Origin: Eopsaltria australis
Lineage: Eukaryota; Chordata; Aves; Passeriformes; Petroicidae
Direction: 5' to 3'
Length of the DNA: 64,000 nucleotides
Assembly: GCA_034509425.1 (NCBI GenBank)
Contig: JAVTVJ010001167.1
Span: forward strand, 310,001 to 374,000
The position numbers were made by a program, and so were the translations under genes. Below are positions 21,114 to 34,155 of this stretch, piece after piece. The notes beneath the pieces are model-generated. The model was not told the origin of the DNA. It made no database searches and saw only the letters and a program-made list of their open reading frames with translations. The number at the start of each line of letters is the position of its first letter. Position 1 is the stretch's first letter.

Positions 21114-22600
21114 GAGCAGGGTTTACACGTGAATCCCATGGGATATATTTGCCTCTCATCCTTCCCCCTATAGTTTGTCAAGAGGACACAGAAGATGAGA
21201 AGTTTTGTACTTGTGCTGCTGTTAAATCTGAAGGAGTAATTCAATAATGAGTAGCTATCAGTTCATTGCTTTCATATTAAGGAGAAATCCCGTGCTTTTA
21301 AAGCCTTTTTATAAGGATTGGATTGTGAGCTAATTTCTAATCTCGCACGACTAACGGGTACTTGAACATAAGGCTTCCTTTTATCATTGCAGTCTCTTTT
21401 GTTAGAGCAATCACCAGCATATGGTTTTGGAGGATTTAACATCTCAGACACATGGTGACACTCTCTTAGTCCTCTCTGCACATGCAAGTCTAAAAATGGC
21501 TTTTTTTTTGTTTTGTTTTCAAGTCTCCAGGATGCTTGTGAATACTTGGAACTAGAAAAGAAAACAAAAGACCCACCAACACCAACAGGTTTTGCAAAAG
21601 AAGTTTTCTAAAAATGTGTCTTACTGAGGAGAACATGTGTGTCTGGGCTGTAACATAGAACTTGTTGACATGTTTTGCTAAATTTGCTGAGGGTTTTTTT
21701 TTTTTTAATTTTAGCAGTTGGAAAAAGCTTGTAAAACTGGGGAATGTGTGCAGTGGCTTTCCCTCCTTTCTTAGCCTTGCTGGTTCTTGTTGTGTTCTCC
21801 TGAGGCTGACTGGTGGGTGGGTCCCAAATCATCTTCTTGGCATCTCAGGGGGTTCTTGTGCACCCAGCCTGGGCACAGCTTCCTTCTCCAATCCTGCATC
21901 TCTCTGCTTGTTTAGGATGGAAATTTTGTAACTGTGGATTTTCTTTTCCTTCCTATCAGCCTACACAAGGACTAGAGGGAATAGCTTGCTGTGTCCTGCA
22001 TGCCAGGGAGGGAGCAGGGGTGCTGCAGGCCCTCTTCTCTCAGGCTTTAGGTGCTTTTGGCAGGGTGGAAACAGTAAATCACATTTAAGGATGTGTTCAG
22101 GGAAATGGGGGCTATGGTGGCAGGGACTGTGCATCCTCACTCCTGAGCAAAAAGGGTCTGTGGTTGTAGGAAAAACCTTAAGGGTTGTGGGATGGAACTG
22201 GACAGTTGGGGCTGGAGCTGCTGCAGTTCTCCTCCCTCTGTCCAAAGGATTTTGGTTTCCTCTTAACTATCAAATAGAGGCTGAATTGGGCTGTGCAATA
22301 TTCCAATTGTTTTTTGAAAAACCAGCTTTTTTACAGTTCTGTTCATCCTTCCTCTCAGATGTCGCTGTGACTGCTGATGTGTGGTAATGAGGAGGAACAA
22401 GGAGAGGAAATCCTACTTAGGGCTGAAGGACAGTGTTGTGTCCCTGGTGCCAGAGCCAGGCAGTGGAGCATGGCAAGGGCTCGCTCGGGATTCATTGTGG
22501 CCACGCGTTTCTCAGCTCCCATCAAAGCAGAAGCCACAGAAATATCTCATTTTAGTGTCTTACCATGAGAGAGGAAGCATTTTCTGTCTGAAATAACAGC
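21114..22600. other. Intron 1, unique sequence
   Basis: It contains the AT-rich block 21200-21490 and short T-runs. No gene seen. Confidence 0.4.
21200..21490. other. Candidate conserved non-coding block
   Basis: Unique AT-rich sequence including 'gctaatttctaatctcgc', 'cgactaacgggtac' and 'ccttttatcattgcagtc'. CpGs are kept within an otherwise AT-rich context, which is unusual for neutral intron DNA. Composition only. Confidence 0.28.
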
Positions 22601-22715
22601 TGGAGCTGGGACTTGGAGCAACCTGGTGTAGAGGAAGGTGTCCCTCCCAAGGCAGGGGAATTAGAACAAGATGGTCTTTATGGTCCCTTCCAACTCAAAC
22701 CATTCTGGGATTCTT
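22601..22715 (+). repeat. CR1 LINE 3' end
   Basis: A short 115-bp copy: 'gggacttggagcaacctgg', 'ggaaggtgtccctccc', 'tggtcccttccaactc', 'aaaccattctgggattctt'. Confidence 0.9.
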
Positions 22716-24326
22716 GGGTTCATTTTTCTTTTGGTGTTTTTCTCCCATGCACCACCCATTCTGTGCATTTATTTCTCTCTTCTAGCACACCTTGGTCCAT
22801 GTGCAAGCCAAGATTCCTGTGGAAGGTTCCCCACTGACATCCCAAGAGCACCAGGATGCATCACCCTAAGTCAAGGGATTCCCATGAGGACCCCACTTCT
22901 CCCTCCTTTTGCTCAGCTGTGGGGTCCCCTCTGGCTCTGCCTTGGAGTCTTTTGGAGACCCTTCAGGAGAGCATCAGCTGGGGGCACCTTGTGCAGCCAG
23001 AGAGGAAGGTTGAATTCCAGCTTCCATCTCTGGAAGTATTCCAGAGTTGGGCCTTTAGTGTTTCCCAACCTAAACTGTTGGATAGTTCCAATCTGGAAGC
23101 GGTGTGGATGGGAATTCCAGGTGTGTAAGGGTGGGAAGGTGCCTGCCCACCCCGGCTTGCTGTGAGACGGCTCCAAGGGGACCCTTTGCTGATTGTGGGA
23201 TCCCTCATATCCCATGGCTGGGAAGTGATGCCCCTAATCCAGACCTCTTGGAGCTGCTGTTTTCAGCAGGCAAATGGGAATGAAGGCACTGCCTGGTGGG
23301 TGCCAGAGCTGCTCCCCACATCCAGCAGTGTGAGAGAAGCCCAAGGAAGGAGTGGGGATGCATTCCCTTCCTCCTCTGGCACGCACATATCCCAGAGGCT
23401 TGGCTGTTGTTTCAAAGCTGCTCTCTGGCTGTTTTAAATTTAGGAGCTGGCTCCTGCAGGCACTGGATGAGTGGCTGTGCTGTGGGGCAGGAATGGGACA
23501 GGGTGTCTGCAGTGACTGGAGCTGCTCCTCTTGCTCCTCCTCCCACCAGATCCACTGCCCTGTGTATTTCCCCCTCACCTGTGATGTCCCTACTCCTGCT
23601 TCTGAGTCAGGTCATCAGGAATTACAGGGCTTGGAGGGAGTTTTTCTGATACTGTGGGAAGAGAAGCAGTGGTGAGAGTGGCTCTTGCAGGGAGATCTGT
23701 CAAGATCTGTGACCCACATCCCTGCATCCCAGATATCCGACCTTGTCCTGTGCTTGTATTCAGGTGGAAGAACATGCACTTCTGGGCTCAAAAAGTCACA
23801 TTGGCATGGACTTGGGCAGCACACAAGCACGCAGCTCCAACATGGGTTGAAGTCAGAGCATCAGCATCTGACTTGATAGTGAGCACACATCTTTTGTGCG
23901 CTCCCTATTGCAAACACGCTTCTCTGCAGGTCTGGGGGAAAGAAATGAAAAAATGTGTAGGGTCTGTGCTGAAGGCAATCCCAGTGAGATGGTTTTATCT
24001 TTAGCCCAGGCTTGTTTCTTGGTCCTCTCCTCCCTCTGTACGAGGAACTGGGAAATTGAATGGATTCACACTGAGGTCTTTGGACAGAAAATGCTGCAGT
24101 GAGCACAGAGTGTGGCGTGGGCACGGTGCTGTGCAGCACTCGGATGGTGCCTCTGAACCTGCACGTAGAAATGTGCTGATACCTTTCAGTGTGGCTTTAA
24201 AAGGCACCTGTACAGCTGGAAGTGGAAATGTAGGAAGAATATTCAGTCTGCAGCTTTCAAAGCAGCTCCTTGTCTTTCCCATCTTTCTGTATGAGAGTCC
24301 TCATCATGGATTAAACCATCCAATCA
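22716..24326. other. Intron 1, unique sequence
   Basis: No gene or repeat recognised. Several chance ORFs of about 90-165 codons overlap on both strands. Confidence 0.4.
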
Positions 24327-24572
24327 TTTTAAACTGACAGCGCAGGTTTAGATGAGGTGTTAGGAAGAAATTCTTTGCTCAGAGGATGGTGATGCCCTGG
24401 CACAGGGTGCCCACAGAACATGTGGAAGCCCCTGAATCCCTGGAAGTGTCCAAGGCCAGGTTGGATGGGGCATAGAGCAACGTGGGACAGTGGAAGCTGT
24501 CCCTGCCCATGGTGGGGAATGGAAGGAATGAGCTGGTCCCTTCCAACCCAGACCATCCTGGGATTCTGTAGT
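24327..24572 (+). repeat. CR1 LINE 3' fragment
   Basis: It starts at 'ttttaaactgacagcgcagg', contains 'ttaggaagaaattctttgc' and 'ggtgatgccctggcacagg', and ends 'ccatcctgggattctg'. Confidence 0.92.
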
Positions 24573-27289
24573 GCTTCATTACAGGTCCCTGCTCAGGAAA
24601 TGCATTTGGAAGACTCTTTTTCCCTGACAGTCACAGAGTATTGCAGCTCTTAGTAAGGAGCCCTGACTCCCCTCCTGTCATCAGAGGAGGTTTAAAGAGC
24701 AGGAAAATTTCTTTGGGTAGGAAAAAATAAATAAAGCTCCACCTGAATTTTCTGAGTTATTTTCTTTTTGGTCAAGAATAGCCTGGAAACAAGAGCTGAG
24801 GTGTCTGAGCTGAGTACAGTAATTTATTTGGACTGAGTATAATAATTTATTTTGAGCACACTGTGGAAGCAGGAGGCTGCAGTGGCTTTGCCACCCTTCA
24901 TATGTGAGTAAAGGAGAGAAAGAAGAGGGTGGGGATTTCTGCTTTGGGGGGTGCCTGGATGTGGCCAAAACATGTGAGCCCCCTATTCATCCTGCATGCA
25001 AGAAGCCTTTGCCTCCCCCATGCAGATGTGGGTAAAGGGAAAATGCTCTGCAGACCCCTCTGCTCTGAGGTTTCCTTGCAAAGGGCTTGGAACAGCTTTT
25101 GGGCAGAGGTGGGAATTTATCTGTGTAGGAACAGGGCTCTCCTTAACAGGAGATCTTTGAAAATGAATGCGTATGTTTTTGGTCTGGAAAATACTTTGGT
25201 ATCCTCAGATCCTGCAGCCAGAAGGGAGCATGCTGATCCTCTGGTCTGGCCAGACAATTGCTCTCCCTCATTCCCGTAGCTGAGCTCCTGCTTGCTGGGT
25301 GAGCTGGATTTGATTTCGGCATTTTCCATCATCAGCTCCCTGAAATGGGGTCAGCTCTTGCCTGCTGCTCTCTCCAGTGGATGTTGTGCTCCTGTGCCTG
25401 GAATTCCTCTCTCCCATGCCTAACCTGGTGCGTGTCAGCAGCACGCAGGGATTTTTCCAGAGGTGAAGGCAGCTGCTCAGCACTGAGGGGGAAGGTTTTT
25501 CCTACATGTTTTGCTCTCACCATCCCTTCTCCTGCCCTGAGAAGGGACAGTGGTGGGTAGCAGCATCCCTTCTCCCTGCCTGTTTCCAGTGGGTACCTCT
25601 GGATCAGGAGGAGGGAAGATCACTGGATGGAGCTGGGGGTATCCCCAGTCAGAGCCGGCGTGCAGCCCCTGGAACACACCAGTTGCACGGACTGCAGCCA
25701 GGGCCAGCAGCTTCCCTGTGCCAGGTTGAGTGATAAAGGCCCCCTTGTTAAGGCCCGTTGCCTTAAGCTGTGTTTCCACAGCTTTCAGTCTGTTTACCGA
25801 GAGTATTCAGACATGTAATTCCACCGGATCTGGCTGCTTACAGAGAAGGCTGAACTATTTGTGTTTCACAAATAAGGCCAGAAAACACAAGGGCTGGAGC
25901 ACTGAAAGGCAGCTCTGCATCACTCTTGGTAGGGTTTCTTTTTTGGTCCCACTATCCTGCCTTTCCCCTTTTCAAATTTATTTTTAACCATTTTTAACCC
26001 TTTTTCTCTGGTCCACGTGTTCCCTGTTATCCATGTTCTCTCCTGTTGCCTTAAACTGTTTTTGGCTTTGTAGCTGGATTGTTTCCCTCTAGAAGATTGT
26101 TTCCCCACTCCCCTATCACCTGGAGGGTCCTTTTTCTAGAGGTTGTTTCTTTCTTTCATATGGTAAAACCTTATTTTGAGAAGAGCTGGGATTATGTACA
26201 ATGAGGCTTGGATGCCCTTGAGGGAGGAAGTGATCTGTGGTGAGCCTGGGGTGCAGATGCATCCCTTGGCAAACCCTTTCCTGGTGTAGTTGTGGGATTG
26301 GTAAAGCTCCTCTTGTCTCAGTGAGCTTTTGTGTTCCCAGCTCTCCTTTCTGTCCTCCTGGCCATAAAATCATTGGAGACGCTGGTTTGCACTGGCACCT
26401 GTGTGAGCTGACAGCTCTGCATCCATCTGTCCTCACAGGACACTGCATCTCTCCCTCATCTCCAGTGGAGCCCTTGGGAAAAGCAGCTCTGTAAAGGTAA
26501 ATGAGCAGTTTGGTTAATTAGAGCTCTCTGGACCTTTTCCAGTTGGATACCCAGGGAAGCAGGGGACAGCTTGTGTCCTCAAGCCAGGCACCTGGACCAA
26601 GGCTCATACCCAGACACTGCAGGGATGGTCAGGCTCTGCAGGGGAAAAAAATAAGCCCTAGACCCTATTTTTTCATAAAAAGGTCTGTAATGATCCTCTT
26701 GTGGTCCAGCCTGTCCTTAAAGCACCTCGCAGGAACAATTAAAGCAGTGCTGGTACAAGCTCAGCCATATGTTCGTGTGAACAGGGAGGTGTCGTTCAAA
26801 TCAGCAGAAGTGTTTGGAAGAACATCTGTGAAGGGGTGGGAGGGATTTCCCAGACCATCAGCACAGCAAGTCCTGTTCCTGTCAGACCCGTGCATGGTCT
26901 CCAGAGCTGAGCCAGACTCCTCCCGTGGGACCATCTCAGTGAGATGCTGCTCAAAAGGATTTTAAAAAAAGAGCATTTTTGCCATCTGCACGGCTGCTCG
27001 GGGCAGCCTGCAGGACAGCCGACGTGCACAGGAGCAGCAGGGCCTGTCCCTCAGCCAGGGAGCCTTGGTTTTCCTAAGCTGGAAAGAATTGCTTTGGATA
27101 AACTCTGTAAAGTCTGGGTTTGTGTCGCGCTGGAGCCGGTGAACAGATGCCCGTTGTTTCATGGAGCTGTGGATGAAAACCTGACAGCCTTCCTTTGGTT
27201 GTCATGGATGGGGCTGGGGATGGGGGTGCCCCAGGGATGGCTGGGGATGCCCCGGGGATGTGAGCAACATGGAGCTGGTGTTACTGTAG
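24573..27289. other. Intron 1, unique sequence
   Basis: No gene seen. The stretch 25730-25880 and the stretch 26640-26800 are repeat-free and moderately AT-rich with kept CpGs; they could be regulatory but nothing specific is visible. Confidence 0.4.
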
Positions 27290-27727
27290 GGCCATGAAGA
27301 TGATAAAAGGGCTGGAGCATATCTTAGGAAAGACAAGGAATTAGAACTGTTCAGCTTGGAGAAAAGAAGGCTCCGGGTAGATTTTGGAGTCATTTCCAGT
27401 GCCTAAAGGGGCTCCAGGAGAGCTGGAGAGGGACTTGGGCAAAGGAACTGAGTGACAGGACAAGAGGGAATGGCTTCCCATTGCCAGAGGTCAGGGATAG
27501 ATGGGATATTGGGAAGGAATTCTTTCCTGTGAGGGTGGGGAGGCCCTGGCACAGGGTACCCAGATTTGCTGTGGCTGCCCCTGGATCCCTGGAGTGTCCA
27601 AGGCCAGGTTGGACATTGGGGCTTGGAGCAGCCTGGGACAGTGGAAGGTGTCCCTGCCCATGACAGGGGATAAGAATGAGAAAACATCAAGTCCCTTCCA
27701 GCCCTTTCTGGGATTCTCTGATTCTGT
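27290..27727 (+). repeat. CR1 LINE 3' fragment, long copy
   Basis: A 438-bp copy starting in 'gaagatgataaaagggctgg' and 'ctgttcagcttggagaaaag', running through 'ctccaggagagctggagagg' and 'gatgggatattgggaagg', and ending 'ctgggattctctgattctg'. It lies wholly within the 3' region of the element and has no coding part of RT. Confidence 0.94.
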
Positions 27728-30700
27728 TTACCTGCTCTGTCATCCATGTCCCGGGGAGACTGGCTGCTGAAACTGGGGAGCTAAAGGAATTCTGTGTGTG
27801 CCTCATCAAACTCCTGCCATTCCCATGTGGCTGCTGTATTCCTTAACCTGTGACCTACAGGATGCCACATCCCCAGCCTGATAGGGATTTTGTGCTGGGA
27901 TCATTGCAAGGGGACGTATGGGAAATCCTCTCAGTAACAAGGCCTATAAAGTGATGCTTTCCAAGTATAAACTCTCATTTTCCAAAAGCCCAGCATTTTT
28001 AGGGACTTCCTTGGGTTCCATCCAGACCCACTGTGCTGAGATGTGAGTTTGGAAAACCGACCCCATAAGCAGGAGAACAATGGGAATCTCTTTGGGCTAC
28101 GTCTTTTCTAATGGAAAACAGGCTTAAGGACTTTGTGTCTTGTTCTGGGGGAATTAAATGAATCTTTGAAGCTGGGCTTGCTCTCTGTCTGACTTTTCAG
28201 CAGAGCAATTAATATCCCCCCCATTTTAAATGTATCCTTGGCGAGGAGCATCCACAAGTGCTAAACCATGGATTTAGGGATGATGGATCATCACAGCCAC
28301 GGTGCTTTGGGTTGATGCACTTGGCAGTTCTCCCTTTGTTGGTCAGGGCTGAGGCAGGGTGGGGGTGGGACTGACCCCACAAAATAACAGTTCTGAGCTT
28401 TGTATTGTCAAACCATCACACAGCTGTGAACTGGTCAATGCCAGACTTTTATCTGCTCCATCACAAAACTGTGGGCCAAATCGTGAACCATGAGGGAGCA
28501 ACCCAGACCTGGAGTCTTGCCCTGGCTTGCTCTTAGCCTGGCTGGATGCACAGCTGGATGTCAGGTCACATCCCAAGTGCTAGGAAGTGTTCAAACCCAT
28601 AAAACGTTTGACAGCAGAGATGTGTTTAGGAAGATGTGAACCCCCAGGTGATGGTCTGGTGCTGGTTTAAATTGTGTAGAGCAGCACATGAGCTGTGTAA
28701 CCAGCACAATCTTCAAGCTGGTTACATCCAAGAGACTCCAGATGCTGATAATAAAGCAAATTAGACAGAGTTTTGTTTTTTTTCAATGCCCCATATGATG
28801 TTTCCAATGGCATTTTATGTTTCAGATTTCCTTGGTAGGACAGTGGTAGGATCTAGAAATATCTGAGGCATCAACAGTGTCTCTGTCTGTCTCCCTTTTC
28901 CCATCCAAAGATAATAAGAGCTGCAGGGCTGGCCCTTCCCCCAAAGCTGCAGGGCTTGTGTTGCTTTTCCTTGCATATTTTGGCAGGGAAAAAATAGCCT
29001 TGAAGTGTGGTAAAAGACAGAAATATGCTGGAGCATCAGGAATCCAACCAGCCTCTTTGAGGATGGAGTAAGAGAACAGAAAGATTTTTTTTTTTTTCTT
29101 CCTTTCTAAAGGCGTTACGAGCAAAGCTGTTGGGTTTGGGGATGGAGGATCATAAAGCACTTTCCTGATCCGGAGAAATGATTCAAACTGACAGATTTCA
29201 AAAGCAAAACAAAACTGGAGAAAAGCTGATTTTTTTTTTTTTTTCCCCAGAACTGCTGCTTGCACAGCTTAAAAACAAAAACCTGCATTTGCTTTGCAGT
29301 TTTGCTGACATTATTTCTCAGGCTGTGCATTAATGATTCGAGGGGAGTGGTAACTTCTTGACTATTCCATTGGTTTTTAGACCTGTTTTTGCTGTGGGGA
29401 TGGGGGTTGTTTTGTGGCCATTTTTGTGGCCATTTACAGCAGAGTGGTCGCTGTGCTGATGGGGGGAACTGGCCCTGCTCTTAGGAAGGGGGAGCAGGAG
29501 CCTGATTTTGGCTGTCAAGGTGTCCTTGGGGGCAAGTAATGTGGGATTCAGTCCTTTGTGGCATGTGCTGGTGCCAGGAATCTTTCAGCTTCTTGCACTG
29601 GAGGTACAAGCAATTCTAAACTACACGTAAGTTGATTTTAGAGCTGATAGTGTCACTCAGCTGTCACACAGAGGGTGTGGAGACACCACTCCCCGAGGTT
29701 GGTGCCTGTTTTGGGCTCAGCGTGGGTGTTTTATTGGCTGTCAGCAGTCCCCCTGCGTGCTCCTGGGCAAGTCACTGATGATGTTCCACAGCTCCTGCTG
29801 CTCCCTGCGAGCCTGGGGGTGCAGCAGCACGGAGCTCAGCCCTGGGGGAATATGGGATGAAGGAGTCCCTTTGCTGAAGGAGTCCCTTTGCTGCGTTGTT
29901 TATTGGATATTCTGGGTTTTTTTCTACAACTGCATTTGTCACCATGACCCCCGAGTGGCTCCACTCAAGCAGTAAGTGCAGGGATGAACGTCAGATCTTG
30001 AAGTGACCAGGAACTCCCTGTTCTCAACAGATGCAAACCAGGGCTCTCTTGGGGTTTTTTTGGGGAGGGAAAAAAAGAGGCAGAGAAGAAATACGTGATG
30101 TGTCCGTGATGTCTTAATGGAAAAAAATATTATTTCCAATTGCAAAGTGGAAGGAATCCAGTGCAGAGCATTCTGGGGCACTTCTTGCCCCCTCCCTCTT
30201 TCTGTTTTAGTCTCCCTGCAAATACCCCCTGTCCAGGTTTTCTCCCAGGCAGCTCTGAATCGCGCCTGTCTGCAATTTGTCTTTCTGCAGAAGGATGTTT
30301 TTGCCAATTTTAAACCAGATCTTCAGTCTCTCAAAGCTGAGGTGGCTTCAGACGCCCACAGGTTTTGTTGGATTCTTTTTTTTCCCCCCCGGCATGCATG
30401 CTTCCAAAAATGAGTGGGAATCCTTCCAGAGATGAGCACTGTAACTCCAACTTTTGGAGAGCTTTTTTCTCCTACTTCTATACATATTTTCTCTCATTAG
30501 TGGTGGCAGAGAGCCTACAGGTATTTATCACAGCGTCAGCCATCCAGTTTCTCTGCAGCAGATCCCAGCCTTTGCATAATGCTGGGAAACTCAGGCAAAA
30601 GTGTAGGAGGTAAACACAGAACAGGGCAGATGAAATAAATAAAAATTAAGAAATCCCTATTGTTTAAAGCACACTTTTTTTAAAGTAAAGGATGGAAATG

Positions 30701-31983
30701 AGACTTCACACGATGACAACCTGTGTTAGTATAAAAACATACCACAATGAGTTGCTGTGCTTCATATTAAATATTCAAGTGCTTCTTGTTTGCTGCCAGC
30801 GTTCAAGTCACGCTCTTGGGGGCGGGGAGTTGATAGGAAAGCATCTGTAGAGAGGTTATTGAAGTGCTAAGTTTTCCTCCTTCTGGGTTGAATTGACCAG
30901 TTCCGTTCCATGGCTGGTCCCTTCAAAGCAGAGAAAATCATCGGGGCTGACACAAGGATGGAGACCCCCAGGTTGAGGAAAAATCCGTTGCTCCTAAACT
31001 CTTGAGGCCAGCCAAAAAAAATAGAAAATAATAACAAAAACTAATTTAAAAAATTAAAAAGCACAATACAAGCAAAATAAGCTTTGATCCCATTGTTTTC
31101 TCCACAAAGATTCCGCAGTGCTGAAGCCACCTTGTCATTCTGCTCTTCGGTTTCCACTTGAGCAAAGTTTAGCACGTTGCTGCAGAGAATGAGCCTGTAG
31201 TAAATATAATGATTCATCATTCCTACTGTAGTGAAAAAGGGAGGTGGGGAATGTCTGTCAAGTTCTCCTCCTGAAGTCCTTGAATCAAATGTGCAGGGAT
31301 TTTTGAATAACCTCGGAGTTACCAAATAAAAGCATTAATTTGAGTGTTGAGATGATATTTAATTGAAAAGCAACCAAAGGGACAGATTCATTTTTAGGCA
31401 TCTTGCAAAAAAAAAAAAAAAAAGTATAAATACAAAATAAGTTTAAACTAAAGTAATTGGAAATTAATTGAAATTTAATTTTAATTAGGTGCCTGAAATT
31501 GGATCGTCTGGATCCCTGGGGCTGCTATCTCTGTCTCTTCCCTTTTTTTTCCCCTCTGTAAGGCAAATGTCAATTAATATTTTAAAAGTGCTTTAAATAA
31601 CTTCATGTCTGCAACCCATTGCAAGTCAGTGGGACTCAAGTGCTGAAAGGTTTGGGAAGCAGCGGGCAGTTGTAGTTACAGAATAGCTGCACAGGGGAGG
31701 AAGCACTCAGGCCTTTGTGTGTCTGAGGTGCCTGGTTTTCCTTGAAAGCAGGAGGAAAAAGAACTCAATTTTGCTGTTCAGCTTTGAAATATCACCTGGA
31801 CTGGCTTTCTCCTGGCTGCAGAGAAGAGGGTACAGGTCAGATCCCTTAGAGAAGATCTTGTGTGTTTTTCTCTGGATGTCTGGAGATGCCACGTCTCACT
31901 TTTCCTGACATCTCCAGCTGCCACAGCACCTTAAGGCTGGGCAGTGGTGCAGGATCCATCCTTTGCTCTTGGGAGCTTGGTTT
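27728..31983. other. Intron 1, unique sequence
   Basis: No CR1 fragment in 4.2 kb. T-runs at about 29083-29097 and 29230-29244, a 17-bp direct duplication at 29856-29890 ('gaaggagtccctttgct' twice) and the AT-rich block 30560-31500 are the only structure I see. No gene. Confidence 0.45.
30560..31500. other. Candidate conserved non-coding block, AT-rich
   Basis: Nearly 1 kb of repeat-free AT-rich DNA: 'aaataaataaaaattaag', 'ttcatattaaatattcaag', 'atgatatttaattgaaaag', 'ttggaaattaattgaaatt', 'ttttaattaggtgcctg'. An A-run lies at about 31408-31423. TAATTA-type homeodomain cores are frequent. It is the longest such block in the window. Confidence 0.3.
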
Positions 31984-32130
31984 CATGGAATCACAGACTG
32001 GTTTGGGTTGGAAGGGACCCTGAAGACCAACTCATTTCATCCCTGTCATGGGCAGGGACAATTTCCACTAGATCAGGTCACTCAAAGCCTCATCCAGCCT
32101 GGCCTTGAGCACTTCCAGGGATCTTTCCAC
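31984..32130 (-). repeat. CR1 LINE 3' end, antisense
   Basis: 'catggaatcacagactgg' (reversed tail), 'tttgggttggaagggaccc', 'catgggcagggacaatttcc', 'cagcctggccttgagcac'. Confidence 0.92.
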
Positions 32131-34124
32131 CCTAGCAAGGGTTCTCTTGGGCATCTAGAAAGGCTTTGGCTGTCCAAGGTGTCCTGCCAGGTGCTGCCTG
32201 TCTGTGAAGATCTCCTGGGGCTGGAGGAGACACCTGAATCTTTCTTGGTCGAGGGAATTTGGGTGCCAAAACACCTCTTGAGGCATTGTTGACTTTCCTG
32301 GGAGGATCAGGATCCTGCCCTGGGGGATTTCTCCGTGGATCCTGCCCTTGACAAGTGAGGACACAGCTCATACCAGGCCCTGGGCTGCTGGAGGGGTGAG
32401 GAATGTCCTCTGTCTAGACAGATGGCTCTGGCTCAGGAAGCAGGAGGTTTTTGGGAACAGCCTCAGCAGCTGCCTTGGGGCAGGGCTCAGGTGCACCCAA
32501 GCCCTGCTGTTTTCACACCCAGGCAGTGGGAGGCTCGTGGCTCCTTCAGGCAGCCCAGCAGCAAGATGGACAGAGATGCTCCAAAAACAAGAGATCCCAG
32601 GGAAAAGACCTGCACCTTTCCCACCTCTGTTGCATGTCTGGCCCTAGTCCCTGTTGCATCCTTCCTGCTTGGGAATGCTGGCAGCATGTCCTGGCTGCTC
32701 GCCGAGGACGTGTCCTGATGCTTTGTGACTCCAAGGTGCCTTTGCTGTGCTCGGCCAGAGAAGCAGTGCCTGAAAGATGCATCTTTGGTGTGTGTGAGGA
32801 GCTGCCACTCGATGCCTTGAACTGCAAACCTTCTTCTTGTGGCACAAAAAGAAGGAAGAGGTCAGGAAAGAAGGAAAACCAATGTATTTTGTTTGTGTGG
32901 TGCTCTGCGTGGCAGCTGGTGTGTGTCACACGTGCTCGAGCTGGCACGTGTGTGCTGGAGGGATGGCAACAGCGTGTGGAGGAGCTGGTCCATGATCCCC
33001 TCACATGAATTTTGTGGAGTTCCTCCTCCTGCCGTGAGCTCCCAGGCCGACGCCATTTCCTTCCACCTCCGGGAGCTCCAGAGGAGAAGGGTTTCGCTCA
33101 GGAAGTCGGAGAGGCTGGGTTATTTATAGAAGAATAATTTGTTTGGACGTGAATAACCTCGGCGTTCGCTGGCAGCAGCTGGAGGTCAGCTTCCCTGTCT
33201 GCTGCATTCCTGCACCTTTGCTGCCTGGGGAGACCCTCTTGGATCCCAGGGTGTTTTCCTGGGCTGGACCCTTTGCTCCCCATCCCTCTGCCCATCCTGC
33301 ACCCTCCTGGGGTGTCTCCTCCGTGCTGGCTCTCCCATATCATCCCTGGTGATCCCTGATGCTGGTGCATGAGCTGGCACACAGCTCAGAAATCCTCTTT
33401 AAAAGCATCTCCCATTTGTGTTTTGAGTATTTTGTCCCCCCCAAAAAGTGGATAAACCCCTATTTTTCAGCACAGGCTTACAGCAAAGACCCCAGTGTAT
33501 GTTTAGCTGCATCTTACTCATTTTGCTGGTTTCCCCATTTCAGCTCTGAAGTGAAATCATCCCTCAGCCTTTCACTAATGGAAAGTTGGTTTTGGTGCCA
33601 AGATAGAGGCAGCAGAACCTGAAACTATTTTTCCAAAGCGCTGGAAACATTGTGCAGCTCCAGCGACCGTAGGGGAGGCAGGATGGAAACAGTCACATCA
33701 GGTTGGTTACCTCTGATCCTGGTTTTCCAGAGATAAGGTTTGAGTCCCCTGCATTATTCTGCAACAAAACAGGTTTGGTTGTCTCTTTGCTGTAAGAATT
33801 TTTGTGTTTTAAGCTGAAACATCTTATTTTGGCCGAGTGAAGGACCCTCAGAAGATGAATTGGTTTCTCCTGCACAGTTCTCCACACACTTTTTCATTGT
33901 CAGAGCAATGTGAAGACTCCTTGGAGTAATGAGGAATCTAACCCTTCATCTTCCTTTTCTTTCTTCCTTTTAAAATCAGCAGAGAGGGTTCATTCCCCCT
34001 ATTCAGCTGAGAGTCCACGTGAAATAAAATCTCCCAGAGTGCAGCCTAGGGTTGGGTAATGTCATGTGCAACACTGATTTAAGCATCTCCTAACAGGCAA
34101 ACTGAGAACAAATAATTTCTTTTC

Positions 34125-34155
<31 letters not shown>

